Source: Candidatus Parcubacteria bacterium
Lineage (GTDB): Bacteria; Patescibacteriota; Patescibacteriia; Patescibacteriales; UBA12075
NCBI GenBank assembly: GCA_002869165.1
Contig: PKTK01000013.1
Location: forward strand, 1-50,123
Direction: 5' to 3'
Length of the DNA: 50,123 nucleotides
Shown: positions 22,032 to 31,536 of the stretch, piece after piece
Layout of the letters: each line of letters begins with the position of its first letter
Numbering within the stretch: the first letter of the stretch is position 1
Notes under the pieces: generated by a model
Told to the model about the DNA's origin: nothing
The model's database searches: none
The model's input: the letters and a program-made list of their open reading frames with translations, nothing else
Program-made: the position numbers and the translations under genes

Positions 22032-22865
22032 TTATTTTTTGTCAAGTTTTGTTTCTTCTTTTTTGTATTTTCCATTTTCTCCAAGTTCCTGTCTGATTAT
22101 ACTTTTAGTATCTTCAGTAAAATCAGCTTCCAATAACCAATCAATAAACTTTTTGTCTTTTTTAATTACAGATTTAATTGACTGATCTTTGTATTTTGAA
22201 AAAGAAAAATAAGCCTCGCCATTCAACCAATAAAACTTCCTAGTGCTTCCCTGTCTTTCTTCGTCTGAAGTTGAATGAATCATGTTTAAAAAATCCAGAT
22301 TCCTAGCAACGTTGTATTTTTCCAATTGTTTAATCAAAATATCAATAGCTAATTCAGTGTGTACAGAAGCATTGTACATGCCCTTATATTCTTTGTCGCA
22401 ATAATATTCATAGGCTAAGGGAATGGTACGTGGAGCCATATAATAAAAAATCATCCTAGAATCAATAATACTTTTTTCGTCATATTCAAAATCCATACCA
22501 ACTCTGACAAACTCCCGCCTAAGCACTGGTAGGTCGTATTCCATAATATTGTAACCAGAATAATATGAATCTGAAAAAATATCCCATATTTCTTGCGACT
22601 TATCCCGAAAAGTTGGCATGTCCTTAACAAATTTATTTCGAATCCCATGAATAGCTATAGATTCAGCGCTTATCTTCATCTCTGGGTTAAGAAACATATC
22701 ATCTTGTTTAGTTCGTCCGTCTGGCCAAATCTTGGTATAGGCAAGTTGAATAATTTTATCTGAACTGATCCCTGGTCCTGTTGTGGAAATATCAAATACT
22801 ACCAAAGGTTTATCTAACTTTAGTAATTTAACTAATTTTTCGTATTTGTTTGAGAAAAAAATCAT
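22032..22865 (-). CDS. DnaQ-like 3'-5' exonuclease
   Basis: LVVFDISTTGPGISSDKIIQLAYTKI, YSGYNIMEYDLPVLRREF, HTELAIDIL. Confidence 0.8.
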   Translation of the reverse strand: MIFFSNKYEKLVKLLKLDKPLVVFDISTTGPGISSDKIIQLAYTKIWPDGRTKQDDMFLNPEMKISAESIAIHGIRNKFVKDMPTFRDKSQEIWDIFSDSYYSGYNIMEYDLPVLRREFVRVGMDFEYDEKSIIDSRMIFYYMAPRTIPLAYEYYCDKEYKGMYNASVHTELAIDILIKQLEKYNVARNLDFLNMIHSTSDEERQGSTRKFYWLNGEAYFSFSKYKDQSIKSVIKKDKKFIDWLLEADFTEDTKSIIRQELGENGKYKKEETKLDKK

Positions 22866-22883
22866 ATTTTTTATTTTTTGATT

Positions 22884-22910
22884 TAAAAAAACGAGGATTT
22901 TAACCTCGTT
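22884..22910 (-). terminator. terminator immediately upstream of the exonuclease gene
   Basis: AACGAGG-ttaaaat-CCTCGTT TTTTT on the minus strand. Confidence 0.75.
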
Positions 22911-23006
22911 CAAAGAAAAATTAATATAATAAAATACTACTAAACTTACTCAGCAAAATTGATACAAAAATATTTGAGTATTTCATAATTCAAAAATCAT
23001 CTTTAT
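22884..23006 (-). ncRNA. candidate small RNA (about 120 nt)
   Basis: Consensus promoter TTGACA-17-TATAAT (23013-23041) followed by terminator 22884-22910 with no ORF between. Confidence 0.45.
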
Positions 23007-23381
23007 ACTTATATTATAAAAAAATATATAAAATGTGTCAATTTAAGTGAGCTGTATAATATTAACGGTAGTAAATAAGTTGGTTTGAGAATTATATTTA
23101 TTGGCTAAATCTCAGATTCTCAACTTACAACACTTTTATCATATAACCAGTATATTAATAATAGTATTAAAGAGGCTTATCGTAATACCCACAAATGAAG
23201 CTAAATGAATGTGTTAATACTTAAAAAACAGAAAAGACGATCATTTTTTAAGTAGCTCAAATGTCATTAACAACTTAGTCTCTTCTTCTCTCCCTTAAGT
23301 ATATACTATTACCATTGATATTTCTTTTATATGACAAAGAAAAATACTAAACTGTTTGACATAGAGCCATAACACATAAAT

Positions 23382-23410
23382 TTGACTAATTTTATTTTCT
23401 TTTATAAACT
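23382..23410 (+). promoter_or_regulatory. promoter of tandem ncRNA unit 1
   Basis: TTGACT-17-TAAACT. Confidence 0.55.
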
Positions 23411-23416
23411 ATCAAA

Positions 23417-23730
23417 TAAGGACTGGAACGGACGTTTTGTTTTGCCTTGACGGTGAATGCCTCCAAGGCAGCAAATAGGAAGTCATGGTCTTAAATGGCA
23501 ACTTCTGATATGTCCAAAAAAATATTGAGGAAAAAGAAGCTAGAATGAAATCGTGATGGCAAAGATACCTTTGGGACCAACCCAAGGCCCAGCCGACCAT
23601 GTAAAAGCGGTCACTGGCTCAAACAAATAGAGTAGCCAATGCACGCAATAAGGCGTACTATGCTACCGCCTCAGATAATCCAAGCTTCCAGTTCTTCCTC
23701 ACGGAGAGCGCTAGTCGCTCTCCGTTTTTT
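23417..23730 (+). ncRNA. tandem ncRNA unit 1 (about 313 nt), unclassified
   Basis: Closing helix AAGGACTGGAA/TTCCAGTTCTT, internal hairpins GCCTTG/CAAGGC and GTAGC..ACGC/GCGT..GCTAC, terminator CGGAGAGCG-ctagt-CGCTCTCCG-T6. Confidence 0.7.
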
Positions 23731-23731
23731 C

Positions 23732-23760
23732 TTGACAAAAAATACTTATTAATATAATAT
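23732..23760 (+). promoter_or_regulatory. promoter of tandem ncRNA unit 2
   Basis: TTGACA-17-TAATAT. Confidence 0.7.
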
Positions 23761-23766
23761 TTTCCT

Positions 23767-24005
23767 TAGATTGGCAGGATGACCGCGCAAAAGCAGATGG
23801 TACTGCTCGCCAAAAAAAGCGCAAGGGCATTAGACAAAAAGTTGAAACCCTCTAAATCCGCTTCACAAGATGCCTAACCCTTAGTAACAGGATAAGTCTA
23901 CGGAAACTGTCCTGATTCGTTGGCCAATGTCGCATTAGTGCGATAAGCCCATCCATTCTTGTGATAACCAATTTACTCGGAGAGCGCCAGTCGCTCTCCG
24001 TTTTT
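23767..24005 (+). ncRNA. tandem ncRNA unit 2 (about 239 nt), unclassified
   Basis: Closing helix TAGATTGG/CCAATTTA, hairpins GCAG/CTGC, CAGGA/TCCTG, TCGCA-ttag-TGCGA, terminator CGGAGAGCG-ccagt-CGCTCTCCG-T5. Confidence 0.7.
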
Positions 24006-24008
24006 CAT

Positions 24009-24037
24009 TTGACTAAACTTCTATTTTAATATAAACT
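24009..24037 (+). promoter_or_regulatory. promoter of tandem ncRNA unit 3
   Basis: TTGACT-17-TAAACT, same hexamers as unit 1. Confidence 0.6.
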
Positions 24038-24043
24038 TTATCT

Positions 24044-24225
24044 CAAGAAACAAAAAAGGTCCAAAAGGATACCGCCCATATCTAGTTTGTGAGGTAACGG
24101 CCCACCAAGGACGTGCGAGGAGAGCGCACACAACCAGATGCGACAAGAAAACGACCTTCACATAATGGGTCCTAAAAAAGGATAGAGTTTCCCAAATGGG
24201 AGAGTACAAGTTGCTCTCCCTTTTT
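24044..24225 (+). ncRNA. tandem ncRNA unit 3 (about 182 nt), unclassified
   Basis: Hairpins GTGCG/CGCAC and GGTCC/GGATACC, terminator GGGAGAG-tacaagttg-CTCTCCC-T5 related to those of units 1 and 2. Confidence 0.65.
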
Positions 24226-24243
24226 CTTTTTCAAAAAACAAAA

Positions 24244-24277
24244 AGCGTTAATCAGTATGATTAACGCTATTTTTTTA
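24244..24277. terminator. bidirectional terminator
   Basis: AGCGTTAATCA-gta-TGATTAACGCT-ATTTTTTT. Confidence 0.75.
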
Positions 24278-24448
24278 ACACCCTTCTTCTTTTCTTTTCA
24301 AATTTGATATATCAGGATCACATCCCGTTACAAGTATAGCTTCCATTGTATCAAGACTTAACTTCTTTTTCTTATGACGAATTGTTTTGTTTCTGGATGA
24401 ATTTTGTTTTAGGACAACCGTTCCTATACAAGTATCTACCTTTTCCAT
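24275..24448 (-). CDS. candidate 57-aa small protein MEKVDTCIGTVVLKQNSSRNKTIRHKKKKLSLDTMEAILVTGCDPDISNLKRKEEGC
   Basis: AAAGGAG RBS before ATG, terminator directly after the stop; below ORF-track cutoff. Confidence 0.55.
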   Translation of the reverse strand: MEKVDTCIGTVVLKQNSSRNKTIRHKKKKLSLDTMEAILVTGCDPDISNLKRKEEGC

Positions 24449-24517
24449 ATCAAGCTCCTTTTTAAAATATCAATATCAAAATATTAAACTTTTTTAAAAA
24501 AATGTAAACTCCTTTTG

Positions 24518-24606
24518 CAGAGAGACGGTGATTCGAACCCCGGGTGTCATTTAATTAACACAGCGCTTTTCGAGAGCGCCCCATTCAACCACTCTGGCAT
24601 CTCTCT
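24518..24606 (-). tRNA. tRNA-Ser(CGA)
   Basis: Minus strand AGAGAGATGCCAGAGTGGTTGAATGGGGCGCTCTCGAAAAGCGCTGTG(variable arm)CCCGGGGTTCGAATCACCGTCTCTCTG; anticodon loop CTCGAAA, long variable arm, GGTTCGAATC T-arm. Confidence 0.92.
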
Positions 24607-24705
24607 AAATAAAATACCTTCACCCTAACCTTAGCCCTGGGAGAGAAAAAATCTATATCACCCCTCTCCCTTTGGGAGAGGGAGACTGTTTAAAAAATTC
24701 TCTCT

Positions 24706-25032
24706 TCACTTTACATGTTTTTCATTCAGACTATCCCAGTCCCATTCCCTGTCTTTATTATATGACATTTTTTCATCTATTTCTTTTTCAATATCTATTC
24801 CATATATACCACATATATGAAGAGTTCGCAAAATTATATCAGCTAATTCTTCATTGAAACCGTTTTTACCATCAAGATTATTTTTTCTATAAGCTTGATA
24901 GGCTTCAGATACTTCTGTATGAAGTAGGGCAAACTTTTCTCCTAGCTCAATTTCTTCTGGTTTGGTTCCAAAACCTTTTTTCGAAGCTAAGCTCATTATG
25001 TCTTTAGTTATTTCATTTAAAGTATTTTTCAT
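24706..25032 (-). CDS. MazG-like nucleotide pyrophosphohydrolase
   Basis: EKFALLHTEVSEAYQAYRKN, NEELADIILRTLHICGIYGIDIEKEIDEKMSYNKDREWDW. Confidence 0.78.
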   Translation of the reverse strand: MKNTLNEITKDIMSLASKKGFGTKPEEIELGEKFALLHTEVSEAYQAYRKNNLDGKNGFNEELADIILRTLHICGIYGIDIEKEIDEKMSYNKDREWDWDSLNEKHVK

Positions 25033-25036
25033 ATTT

Positions 25037-25375
25037 TTATCTTACAACTTTTGAATCAAAAAACTTTTCCTGAAAATTTACCATATCCAATATTTCATCA
25101 TCATCGAATTCCATATCTTCGGGGACAATAACTAATTTATCGTCGTCATCATCTTCTCTTTTGATAGCTGCGATACATTTACCCACAAATTCTTCAACCG
25201 GCTCGCTCACTCCCAACAAATAGGCATCTACCTCTTCTCCGTCAGGAGCAACGGTATCTGGCACATAGCCATAGTTTACTTCATACTTAATATCTTCATG
25301 TTTCGGATGAATAGAACCAAGTGGTCTATCAATTTTGATAGTTATAATTTTTCCAATAAAATTTTCTATTTTCAT
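25037..25375 (-). CDS. inorganic pyrophosphatase family protein
   Basis: IDRPLGSIHP..YEVNYGYVPDTVAPDGEEVDAYLLGVSEPVEEF. Confidence 0.78.
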   Translation of the reverse strand: MKIENFIGKIITIKIDRPLGSIHPKHEDIKYEVNYGYVPDTVAPDGEEVDAYLLGVSEPVEEFVGKCIAAIKREDDDDDKLVIVPEDMEFDDDEILDMVNFQEKFFDSKVVR

Positions 25376-25504
25376 ATTACTATAATATTACCCCAACCCT
25401 CACTCATAGGTAAAGGGAAAAAGAATAATTCATCGTCACCCCTCTCCCTTTGGGAGAGGGGCTTAAGGTGAGGGCTTAAATAATGAGAATTAGCAAATCA
25501 CAGC

Positions 25505-26200
25505 CTACAACTCAAACTCCTGATACATTCCACTTTTTAAATCATCCAGCTTTACATTTCCTATTCGAGTACGTTTCAAGTCTTCAACCACACAACCCAA
25601 TTTCGAAAACATCCTCCTAATTTGTCTTTTTTTACCTTGAGTCAAAATTATTTTAAATTTATTTTTATCAATCTCTTGTATATTTCTCGCCTTCACCACT
25701 CCACCGTCTTCTCCAATATCTACACCATTCATAAATTTATGAATTATCATATCTACAAACTCCCCATCTGCAGTTAAGTTAGAATCCATTATTTCCACTT
25801 CATATTCCTTCTCATGTTCATTGCTTGGGTGAGTCATTTTGTATGTGAAGTCCCCATCACTTGTCAGTATCACTAGTCCTCGCGAATCTTTATCAAGTCT
25901 GCCAACGATATGCAGTTTGCCATAGTCCCTGTCAACCAGATCAAAAACATTTTTCTCTCCCGAAAACTTTTTAGAAGTACAGGTATAGCCCGATGGTTTG
26001 TTCAGCTTTATATAAATATTCTTTTCTCTTATATTTAACTTCTCACCATCTATCTCAACTAAATCATCACGATTCACTCTTTGTCCAAGTTCAGCCTTTT
26101 TACCATTCACAAAAACTCTCCCAGCTTGTATTAACTCAGTGGCTTTCCTTCGCGAACAGAAACCTGCATCTACGATATATTTTTGAAGTGTGATTGACAT
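25505..26200 (-). CDS. rRNA pseudouridine synthase, RsuA/RluB/E/F family
   Basis: S4 domain LQKYIVDAGFCSRRKATELIQAGRVFVNGK; GRLDKDSRGLVILTSDGDF; QGKKRQIRRMFSKLG. Confidence 0.9.
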   Translation of the reverse strand: MSITLQKYIVDAGFCSRRKATELIQAGRVFVNGKKAELGQRVNRDDLVEIDGEKLNIREKNIYIKLNKPSGYTCTSKKFSGEKNVFDLVDRDYGKLHIVGRLDKDSRGLVILTSDGDFTYKMTHPSNEHEKEYEVEIMDSNLTADGEFVDMIIHKFMNGVDIGEDGGVVKARNIQEIDKNKFKIILTQGKKRQIRRMFSKLGCVVEDLKRTRIGNVKLDDLKSGMYQEFEL

Positions 26201-26274
26201 ATTGTACTTAAAATGATAAAAAACTAAAAAATAATCGATCTTTTAAAACATTTACTTCCTAAAAGGAGAATAGC

Positions 26275-27303
26275 ATGAATAACGAAGAAAGGGGAAAAAG
26301 ACGAAAAGAAAAAATGGTTGACCCCTATAAAAAACCAAATTTCAAAGACAGTCCTTGTATCAACATCGAGACCTATCCACCTTCAAGGCAAGAGTTAATA
26401 GAAATAATAGATCTTTATGGACCTCCCGACCCCTGGATGTATAATTTCAGAGAAATAATGAAATTACTGTACACATTTCCTGACAAACAGATAATAGAAT
26501 ATTTTTTAAATATGGTTTTTAGTTTAGAAAATTCTTTCGAAGGTCAGGCTTTAGACGACTACAAGGACCAAATGGCTACCCTGTCATATTGGTTTTGGCA
26601 AATCAGACACAAGTCATATTTTAATGAAAAATGGCTTTACAGACTATACAAACTCATTTTAACACCTCCGATATGGGATACACCAGTCCACTATCTTATT
26701 GAAAGATTTGCAAGATATTCTAACTGGGATGATAACCCAATCAATTTCTATATGGGGAAAAATTTCTTTTACAATCTTCCCAAAGATTTCGTAGACTCTC
26801 TCAAGGATTTACTCAGATACGATGACTACCCCTTAGAAAGAGCCAGCCAAAAACCTTTTACAAACTATTTTGATTTTCTCAAATGGAAGATCAAATTCAA
26901 AGGTGCTTACTCAGATGAAAACCAGATCGACCTAAACAAACTCCAAAAAGATCTTGATTATCTTAATATCAATGGCCTTGAAACAAAAACTGCGAATGAA
27001 CATGCTGTGTCTTGGCTAGAAAAAGAAATTGAAAATGCCATCATGATAAGAGACTTGCCAGATATTGAAGTGTTTGCAGATAGAGAATATTCTTATTGCG
27101 AGCTCATGATGAATGCAAATATTTACATTATGGAAAAAGCCCTGGAAATACAGGAAATATCAGGAAACTATAAGCCAATTTCTTTTTTAAGCGGAAATTT
27201 AAACTGCTTCCCCAAGGATCCCAACTTTTTTTTCACAAATGATTGTGTGGGTTGCTGGGGTTATATGGGCTATTTCCTCTCAAAAGCTGGAATTCTAAAA
27301 TAA
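26275..27303 (+). CDS. hypothetical protein
   Basis: 342-aa ORF with AAAAGGAG RBS. Confidence 0.65.
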   Translation: MNNEERGKRRKEKMVDPYKKPNFKDSPCINIETYPPSRQELIEIIDLYGPPDPWMYNFREIMKLLYTFPDKQIIEYFLNMVFSLENSFEGQALDDYKDQMATLSYWFWQIRHKSYFNEKWLYRLYKLILTPPIWDTPVHYLIERFARYSNWDDNPINFYMGKNFFYNLPKDFVDSLKDLLRYDDYPLERASQKPFTNYFDFLKWKIKFKGAYSDENQIDLNKLQKDLDYLNINGLETKTANEHAVSWLEKEIENAIMIRDLPDIEVFADREYSYCELMMNANIYIMEKALEIQEISGNYKPISFLSGNLNCFPKDPNFFFTNDCVGCWGYMGYFLSKAGILK

Positions 27304-27342
27304 AACTTTTTACAAGACGGCTAAATCACTTGGTCGTCTTTT

Positions 27343-27615
27343 TTATATTGCGGTGTTTAAAAATTCAATAATTTCCTCAAAGTTCTTTTCATTTGCATAA
27401 AACATTCCATCATTATGCCCACCACTAATTTCTAAAAACTTTTTTGGTTCATTAGCCTGCTCAAAAAGTTTTTGGCCATTCTCATATACTATCACTTCAT
27501 CATCAGGAGAATGGATGATTAACACAGGTGAATCAATTTTCGATATTTTTTCGTCATTTCTCATTTTATATCTTACAAGAAAATCAGGAACATAAGGATA
27601 GTTTTGCTTTTTCAT
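27343..27615 (-). pseudogene. C-terminal fragment of an alpha/beta hydrolase (partial tandem duplicate of 27653-28468)
   Basis: YPYVPDFLVRYKMRNDEKISKIDSPVLIIHSPDDE.. parallels YHYVPDFFAKYKMKSDEKIGKVNSPVLIIHSREDE.. of the neighbour; no nucleophile part. Confidence 0.7.
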
Positions 27616-27652
27616 GGCTCCTATTATAATATTACAACAACTTTAAACTATT

Positions 27653-28468
27653 TTAAAAAAAATAGGACGCTAAAAATCTACTTACCTCCTCAAAATACTC
27701 TTCCTCACTCAAAAACATTCCCTCATTATGCCCGCCTTTTAGTTCAAAAAAAGTCTTTGGTTCTTCTGCCATTTCAAATAATCTTTCTGCATTTTCAAAA
27801 TCTATCATCTCATCTTCTCTGCTATGAATAATCAAAACTGGTGAATTTACTTTTCCAATTTTCTCATCACTTTTCATCTTATACTTTGCAAAAAAATCAG
27901 GTACATAATGATAATATTTTCTTTTCATATTTAAAATTGATGAATAGCTAGACTCTACTATCAATGCTTTGTTATCAACCTTAGTGGCCAGATCAATTGC
28001 CATTGCTCCACCAAGCGACCTTCCCCAAATTATTATATCACTAGGATCTATTTTTTTCTCCTCTACTAAATATTCCCAAGCTACTTTTGCATCCAAATAC
28101 AAATTCTCTTCCTTTTTTATCTTGCCCTCACTTTTTCCATAACCTCTATAATCAATCATCAAGGTATTTAAACCAAGTCGTTCATTGAATAAAAATTGCC
28201 AGACTCTTCCGGAGATATTTCCACCATTACCATGAAAAAAGACAACATAATCCGAACTAGAACTTACAACATAATCCAAACCATGAATCACAACGTCATC
28301 TTCTGTGTTTAGATAAACATCTAAGGCGCCCAATCTATTAATACGCTCATCATAATCCTTAGAAACAAGAAAAATAATCTGCTCCTGCATCAAATAAAGA
28401 GTCGCGTAAAAAGCCAAAGTAATTATGACAGCAATAATTGAAAATCTAATAAGTAAATATTTAAACAT
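27653..28468 (-). CDS. alpha/beta hydrolase (Bem46/FrsA-like)
   Basis: YVVFFHGNGGNISGR, MIDYRGYGKSEG, IIWGRSLGGAMAIDLA, HSREDE, GGHNEG. Confidence 0.85.
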   Translation of the reverse strand: MFKYLLIRFSIIAVIITLAFYATLYLMQEQIIFLVSKDYDERINRLGALDVYLNTEDDVVIHGLDYVVSSSSDYVVFFHGNGGNISGRVWQFLFNERLGLNTLMIDYRGYGKSEGKIKKEENLYLDAKVAWEYLVEEKKIDPSDIIIWGRSLGGAMAIDLATKVDNKALIVESSYSSILNMKRKYYHYVPDFFAKYKMKSDEKIGKVNSPVLIIHSREDEMIDFENAERLFEMAEEPKTFFELKGGHNEGMFLSEEEYFEEVSRFLASYFF

Positions 28469-28578
28469 ACAAAATTTAATATTATTTATTTGTCTGTTTT
28501 TTTCCAAATAGAAAATCATATTTACAAAAACATGAACTACAAAAACATCAAATATCAAGCCAAAAACGGCCCAATCAC

Positions 28579-29535
28579 CTAGTCGTCTTTTTTATTTCCT
28601 GTAAACAATTTTCTATTTCCACTTATCTCTATATCACTAGAAACTGCGTCTTCATATGTTTTAAGGCGCTTTTCTATATAATCTCTTGTGTCTTCTTTAG
28701 TATCAAGCTGTGGCTCCAGGTCAATTCCTTTCTTTCTATAAAATCGTAATAGTTTAATAGCGTGTGCCCAAGCGTCTCGCTCTTCTTTTTCATAACATTT
28801 AACAATATCAATCACTTTTTCAGATCTAATAATTGCATTTTGTCCATTTTCCAATTTTACAAGAACTTCTCCATCACTTAAGTCAATATCTTCTCTCGAA
28901 GTATACTTAATATCATCAGTCTTTACTTCAAAAAAATTCTCTAATGCTTGATCCATATCATCTTTTAATCTATCACTTGAAATTCTTGTTTCTAAAAATA
29001 ACCTCAATTTAAATATCATGTCATCAAACTCGCCTCTGCCATACTTACTTCTATGTTTCGTGTGCCAAGCGTGTGCAATTTCATGTAACAAAGACAACAT
29101 GCCTCCCTTTTTACTTAAATCACCGTATTTTACACAAACTCTATCAGAATTTCCTGCCTTAGTGTTATAAGCAGCGAAACTTACGTTAGAATTTTTTGTA
29201 CCAGCATAATCTTTCAAATTCATTTTTTTACTTTCAACATTTTCATCATCTTTATCTTCAAAAAAATGTTTTCCAAAGATTAAAAAATGACTATTATCCG
29301 GCAAAAGCATATTCATATCTAATTCTTCACCAGTCTTACTATTTACAAAAAATAAATCTGAATGCAAAACGCTATAGTTACCATAAATACGATTATCTAA
29401 TTTTTCTATGATATAATTATTAGAACCTTCTTGCCTAGTTTTAATTGTTTTTAATTGTATTTTTTCATTTTTAAATTTACCTTCACGAAGTTTATCTTTT
29501 TTGGTTAATTTTTTTATTCTTCCTAATTGATCCAA
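28579..29535 (-). CDS. putative zinc metallopeptidase-like protein (HExxH)
   Basis: GGMLSLLHEIAHAWHTKHRSKYGRGEFDD. Confidence 0.5.
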   Translation of the reverse strand: MDQLGRIKKLTKKDKLREGKFKNEKIQLKTIKTRQEGSNNYIIEKLDNRIYGNYSVLHSDLFFVNSKTGEELDMNMLLPDNSHFLIFGKHFFEDKDDENVESKKMNLKDYAGTKNSNVSFAAYNTKAGNSDRVCVKYGDLSKKGGMLSLLHEIAHAWHTKHRSKYGRGEFDDMIFKLRLFLETRISSDRLKDDMDQALENFFEVKTDDIKYTSREDIDLSDGEVLVKLENGQNAIIRSEKVIDIVKCYEKEERDAWAHAIKLLRFYRKKGIDLEPQLDTKEDTRDYIEKRLKTYEDAVSSDIEISGNRKLFTGNKKDD

Positions 29536-29568
29536 TCTTTCAAGTACATATAATGGATAAATATTTTT

Positions 29569-29835
29569 TTATTTAAACTCTTTTATTCTGTCAAGTCTTT
29601 TTAGTTTCTCTCCTTTGTTAAGTTTATAGGCATGATCAATGTCAGGTTGATATATTGCTTTTTTAGATAACTGATCCATCAAAAAAGAACCTTGTTTCCC
29701 AAGAGAAACAGACTCATCTATCTTTTTCTCGATTTCCTCCATTTTAATATCACTACCCAATATACCATCCAAAGCTTCGTTTATCTTTTTATTTACAGAT
29801 GATATTTTAGGCATTGAAAAATTCTCAAAATTCAT
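29569..29835 (-). CDS. hypothetical protein, adjacent to the HExxH gene
   Basis: 88-aa ORF. Confidence 0.4.
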   Translation of the reverse strand: MNFENFSMPKISSVNKKINEALDGILGSDIKMEEIEKKIDESVSLGKQGSFLMDQLSKKAIYQPDIDHAYKLNKGEKLKRLDRIKEFK

Positions 29836-29836
29836 A

Positions 29837-31357
29837 TTATTTATTTTTGTTTTTTAATTTCAAATCCAAAGCTCCAAGCGTGGCTACCATCATCCAAAAA
29901 AGAACAGCTAGATCGTTTTTGAAAAATGGTACATCTACTATTCCATGAATTATTACGGTTAAAATTGCCCCTAGGGCACCGATTATCAAAAATCTATTTG
30001 CTAAATCTTCTACTCTATTAAGTAATGAAAAAGAGATGTAGATTGCCCGGAAAATTATCCAAATAAATAAAATCATACCAAATACTCCAAGCTCTACCCA
30101 AAAATTTAAAAACACATTATGCGGATAGAGAAATATTTCCAGAGCCTGCCAATGTTTCTTTTGATATTCTGGATCAACCTGGATCAAGTGTTCAAAATCA
30201 GGATCATCATTCTTGATATAAATTCCTTCTTTGTGATACGGAGCTATCTTTTCCTGATATTCTGATAGCCCTGCTCCCCAGAGCCAGTTGCCATCCCGGA
30301 GATATACAGCCGTTTCTTCCCACTGGGCTTTTCTGATTTGCCCGGAAAAATCATTCAAGCTAATACGAGTCATAGTGAAATCTCTAAAAGGAGAAGAAAA
30401 AAGAAGGATTAAGAGAAGTAAGGCTATTCCAATTCCGACCAAACGAAAATTTCCCCAAGACTTAAATGACTCAAAAAGAAGTAAAGCCAAAAACATGCCA
30501 GCCATCACAGCAATCAAAGCACCTTCAGATCTAGCAAAATAAATTGATACAAGTGACAATACTGCGGTCAATTTAACAAAAGAAAAATATGTCTTTTCTG
30601 TACCTGACATTCGTTTGAACCATTCAAGACTCCAGGGATTCCATTTGGCGCAGTCTACTCGGTCACAATTTTCCTTGGACTTATGCCTCTGAAACATCAA
30701 AGCACCTAATTGTAACATTATAATAGGGGCCAAGAATAAACCAAGTGCGTTGGGATAAGCGAAAAAACTAGTCACTCGCCTGGTTTCAGCTAAAGCCCAA
30801 ACTTCATTAGAAATAAAATTTACTGTCAGTTTCTGATATATTGCAAACAAAGAAACAAAGAAAGCCGACACCGAAAAAGCTAGCACTATCTTTAGATACC
30901 AATGATCAAGATTTTTATTTTTAAAAATCTTATCTTTTTCAGCAAATAAAATATTAAAAAACATTATATACACTAAAGCACTTTCAAAAAAATACGCTTT
31001 CCAAATGCCAAGAGCACTATTGCTTAATCCGGCTGTAAAAACTGCTACAAAAGAAATAACCACCACTAAAACTATTTCAATATCAAAAGGATAGCGACTG
31101 ATCTCGTTTTTAGACTTTTTTAATCCAAGTATCTTATTCTTAATACTAGAAAATATCTTTTTATAATCTTAGCTAACCCAGACAAAAAAACAAATAAAAA
31201 TCATCCCTTCAAGCACAGTCAAGGGAATATTAAAAATATCAAAACGTAGTAAATACAAAGGCAATGAAGCGAGTAAAACCAAAAAGCCCGCCTGGATATT
31301 TCTAGAACAAAGCAGTAAATAAATGGTTAAAATAATAGCTATTAAATATATTGACAT
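29837..31357 (-). pseudogene. O-antigen ligase/polymerase family membrane protein interrupted by one in-frame TAA (31169-31171)
   Basis: ORFs 31169-31357 and 29837-31066 are in the same frame with only one stop between; multi-TM, LWGAGLSEYQEK.., PHNVFLNFWVELGVFGMILF. Confidence 0.75.
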
Positions 31358-31536
31358 AAAATTAAAACACTAATTAAGGCGCTTTTTAAATTGCAGTTAT
31401 TTGTTCAGCTAAATCATCGTAATATTTTTCGATTTTTTTAACTTCATTAATAAAATACATGGTTAAAACAAAAAACACAAACAAACAAAAAATAAGTATC
31501 CATCTAGTAACATTTTCTGAAGCGTAAATCATGCCA

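Noticed and set aside
23412-24209. Minus-strand ORFs 23412-23600 and 24021-24209
   Set aside because: No RBS, odd composition, and they run antisense to the structured ncRNA units.
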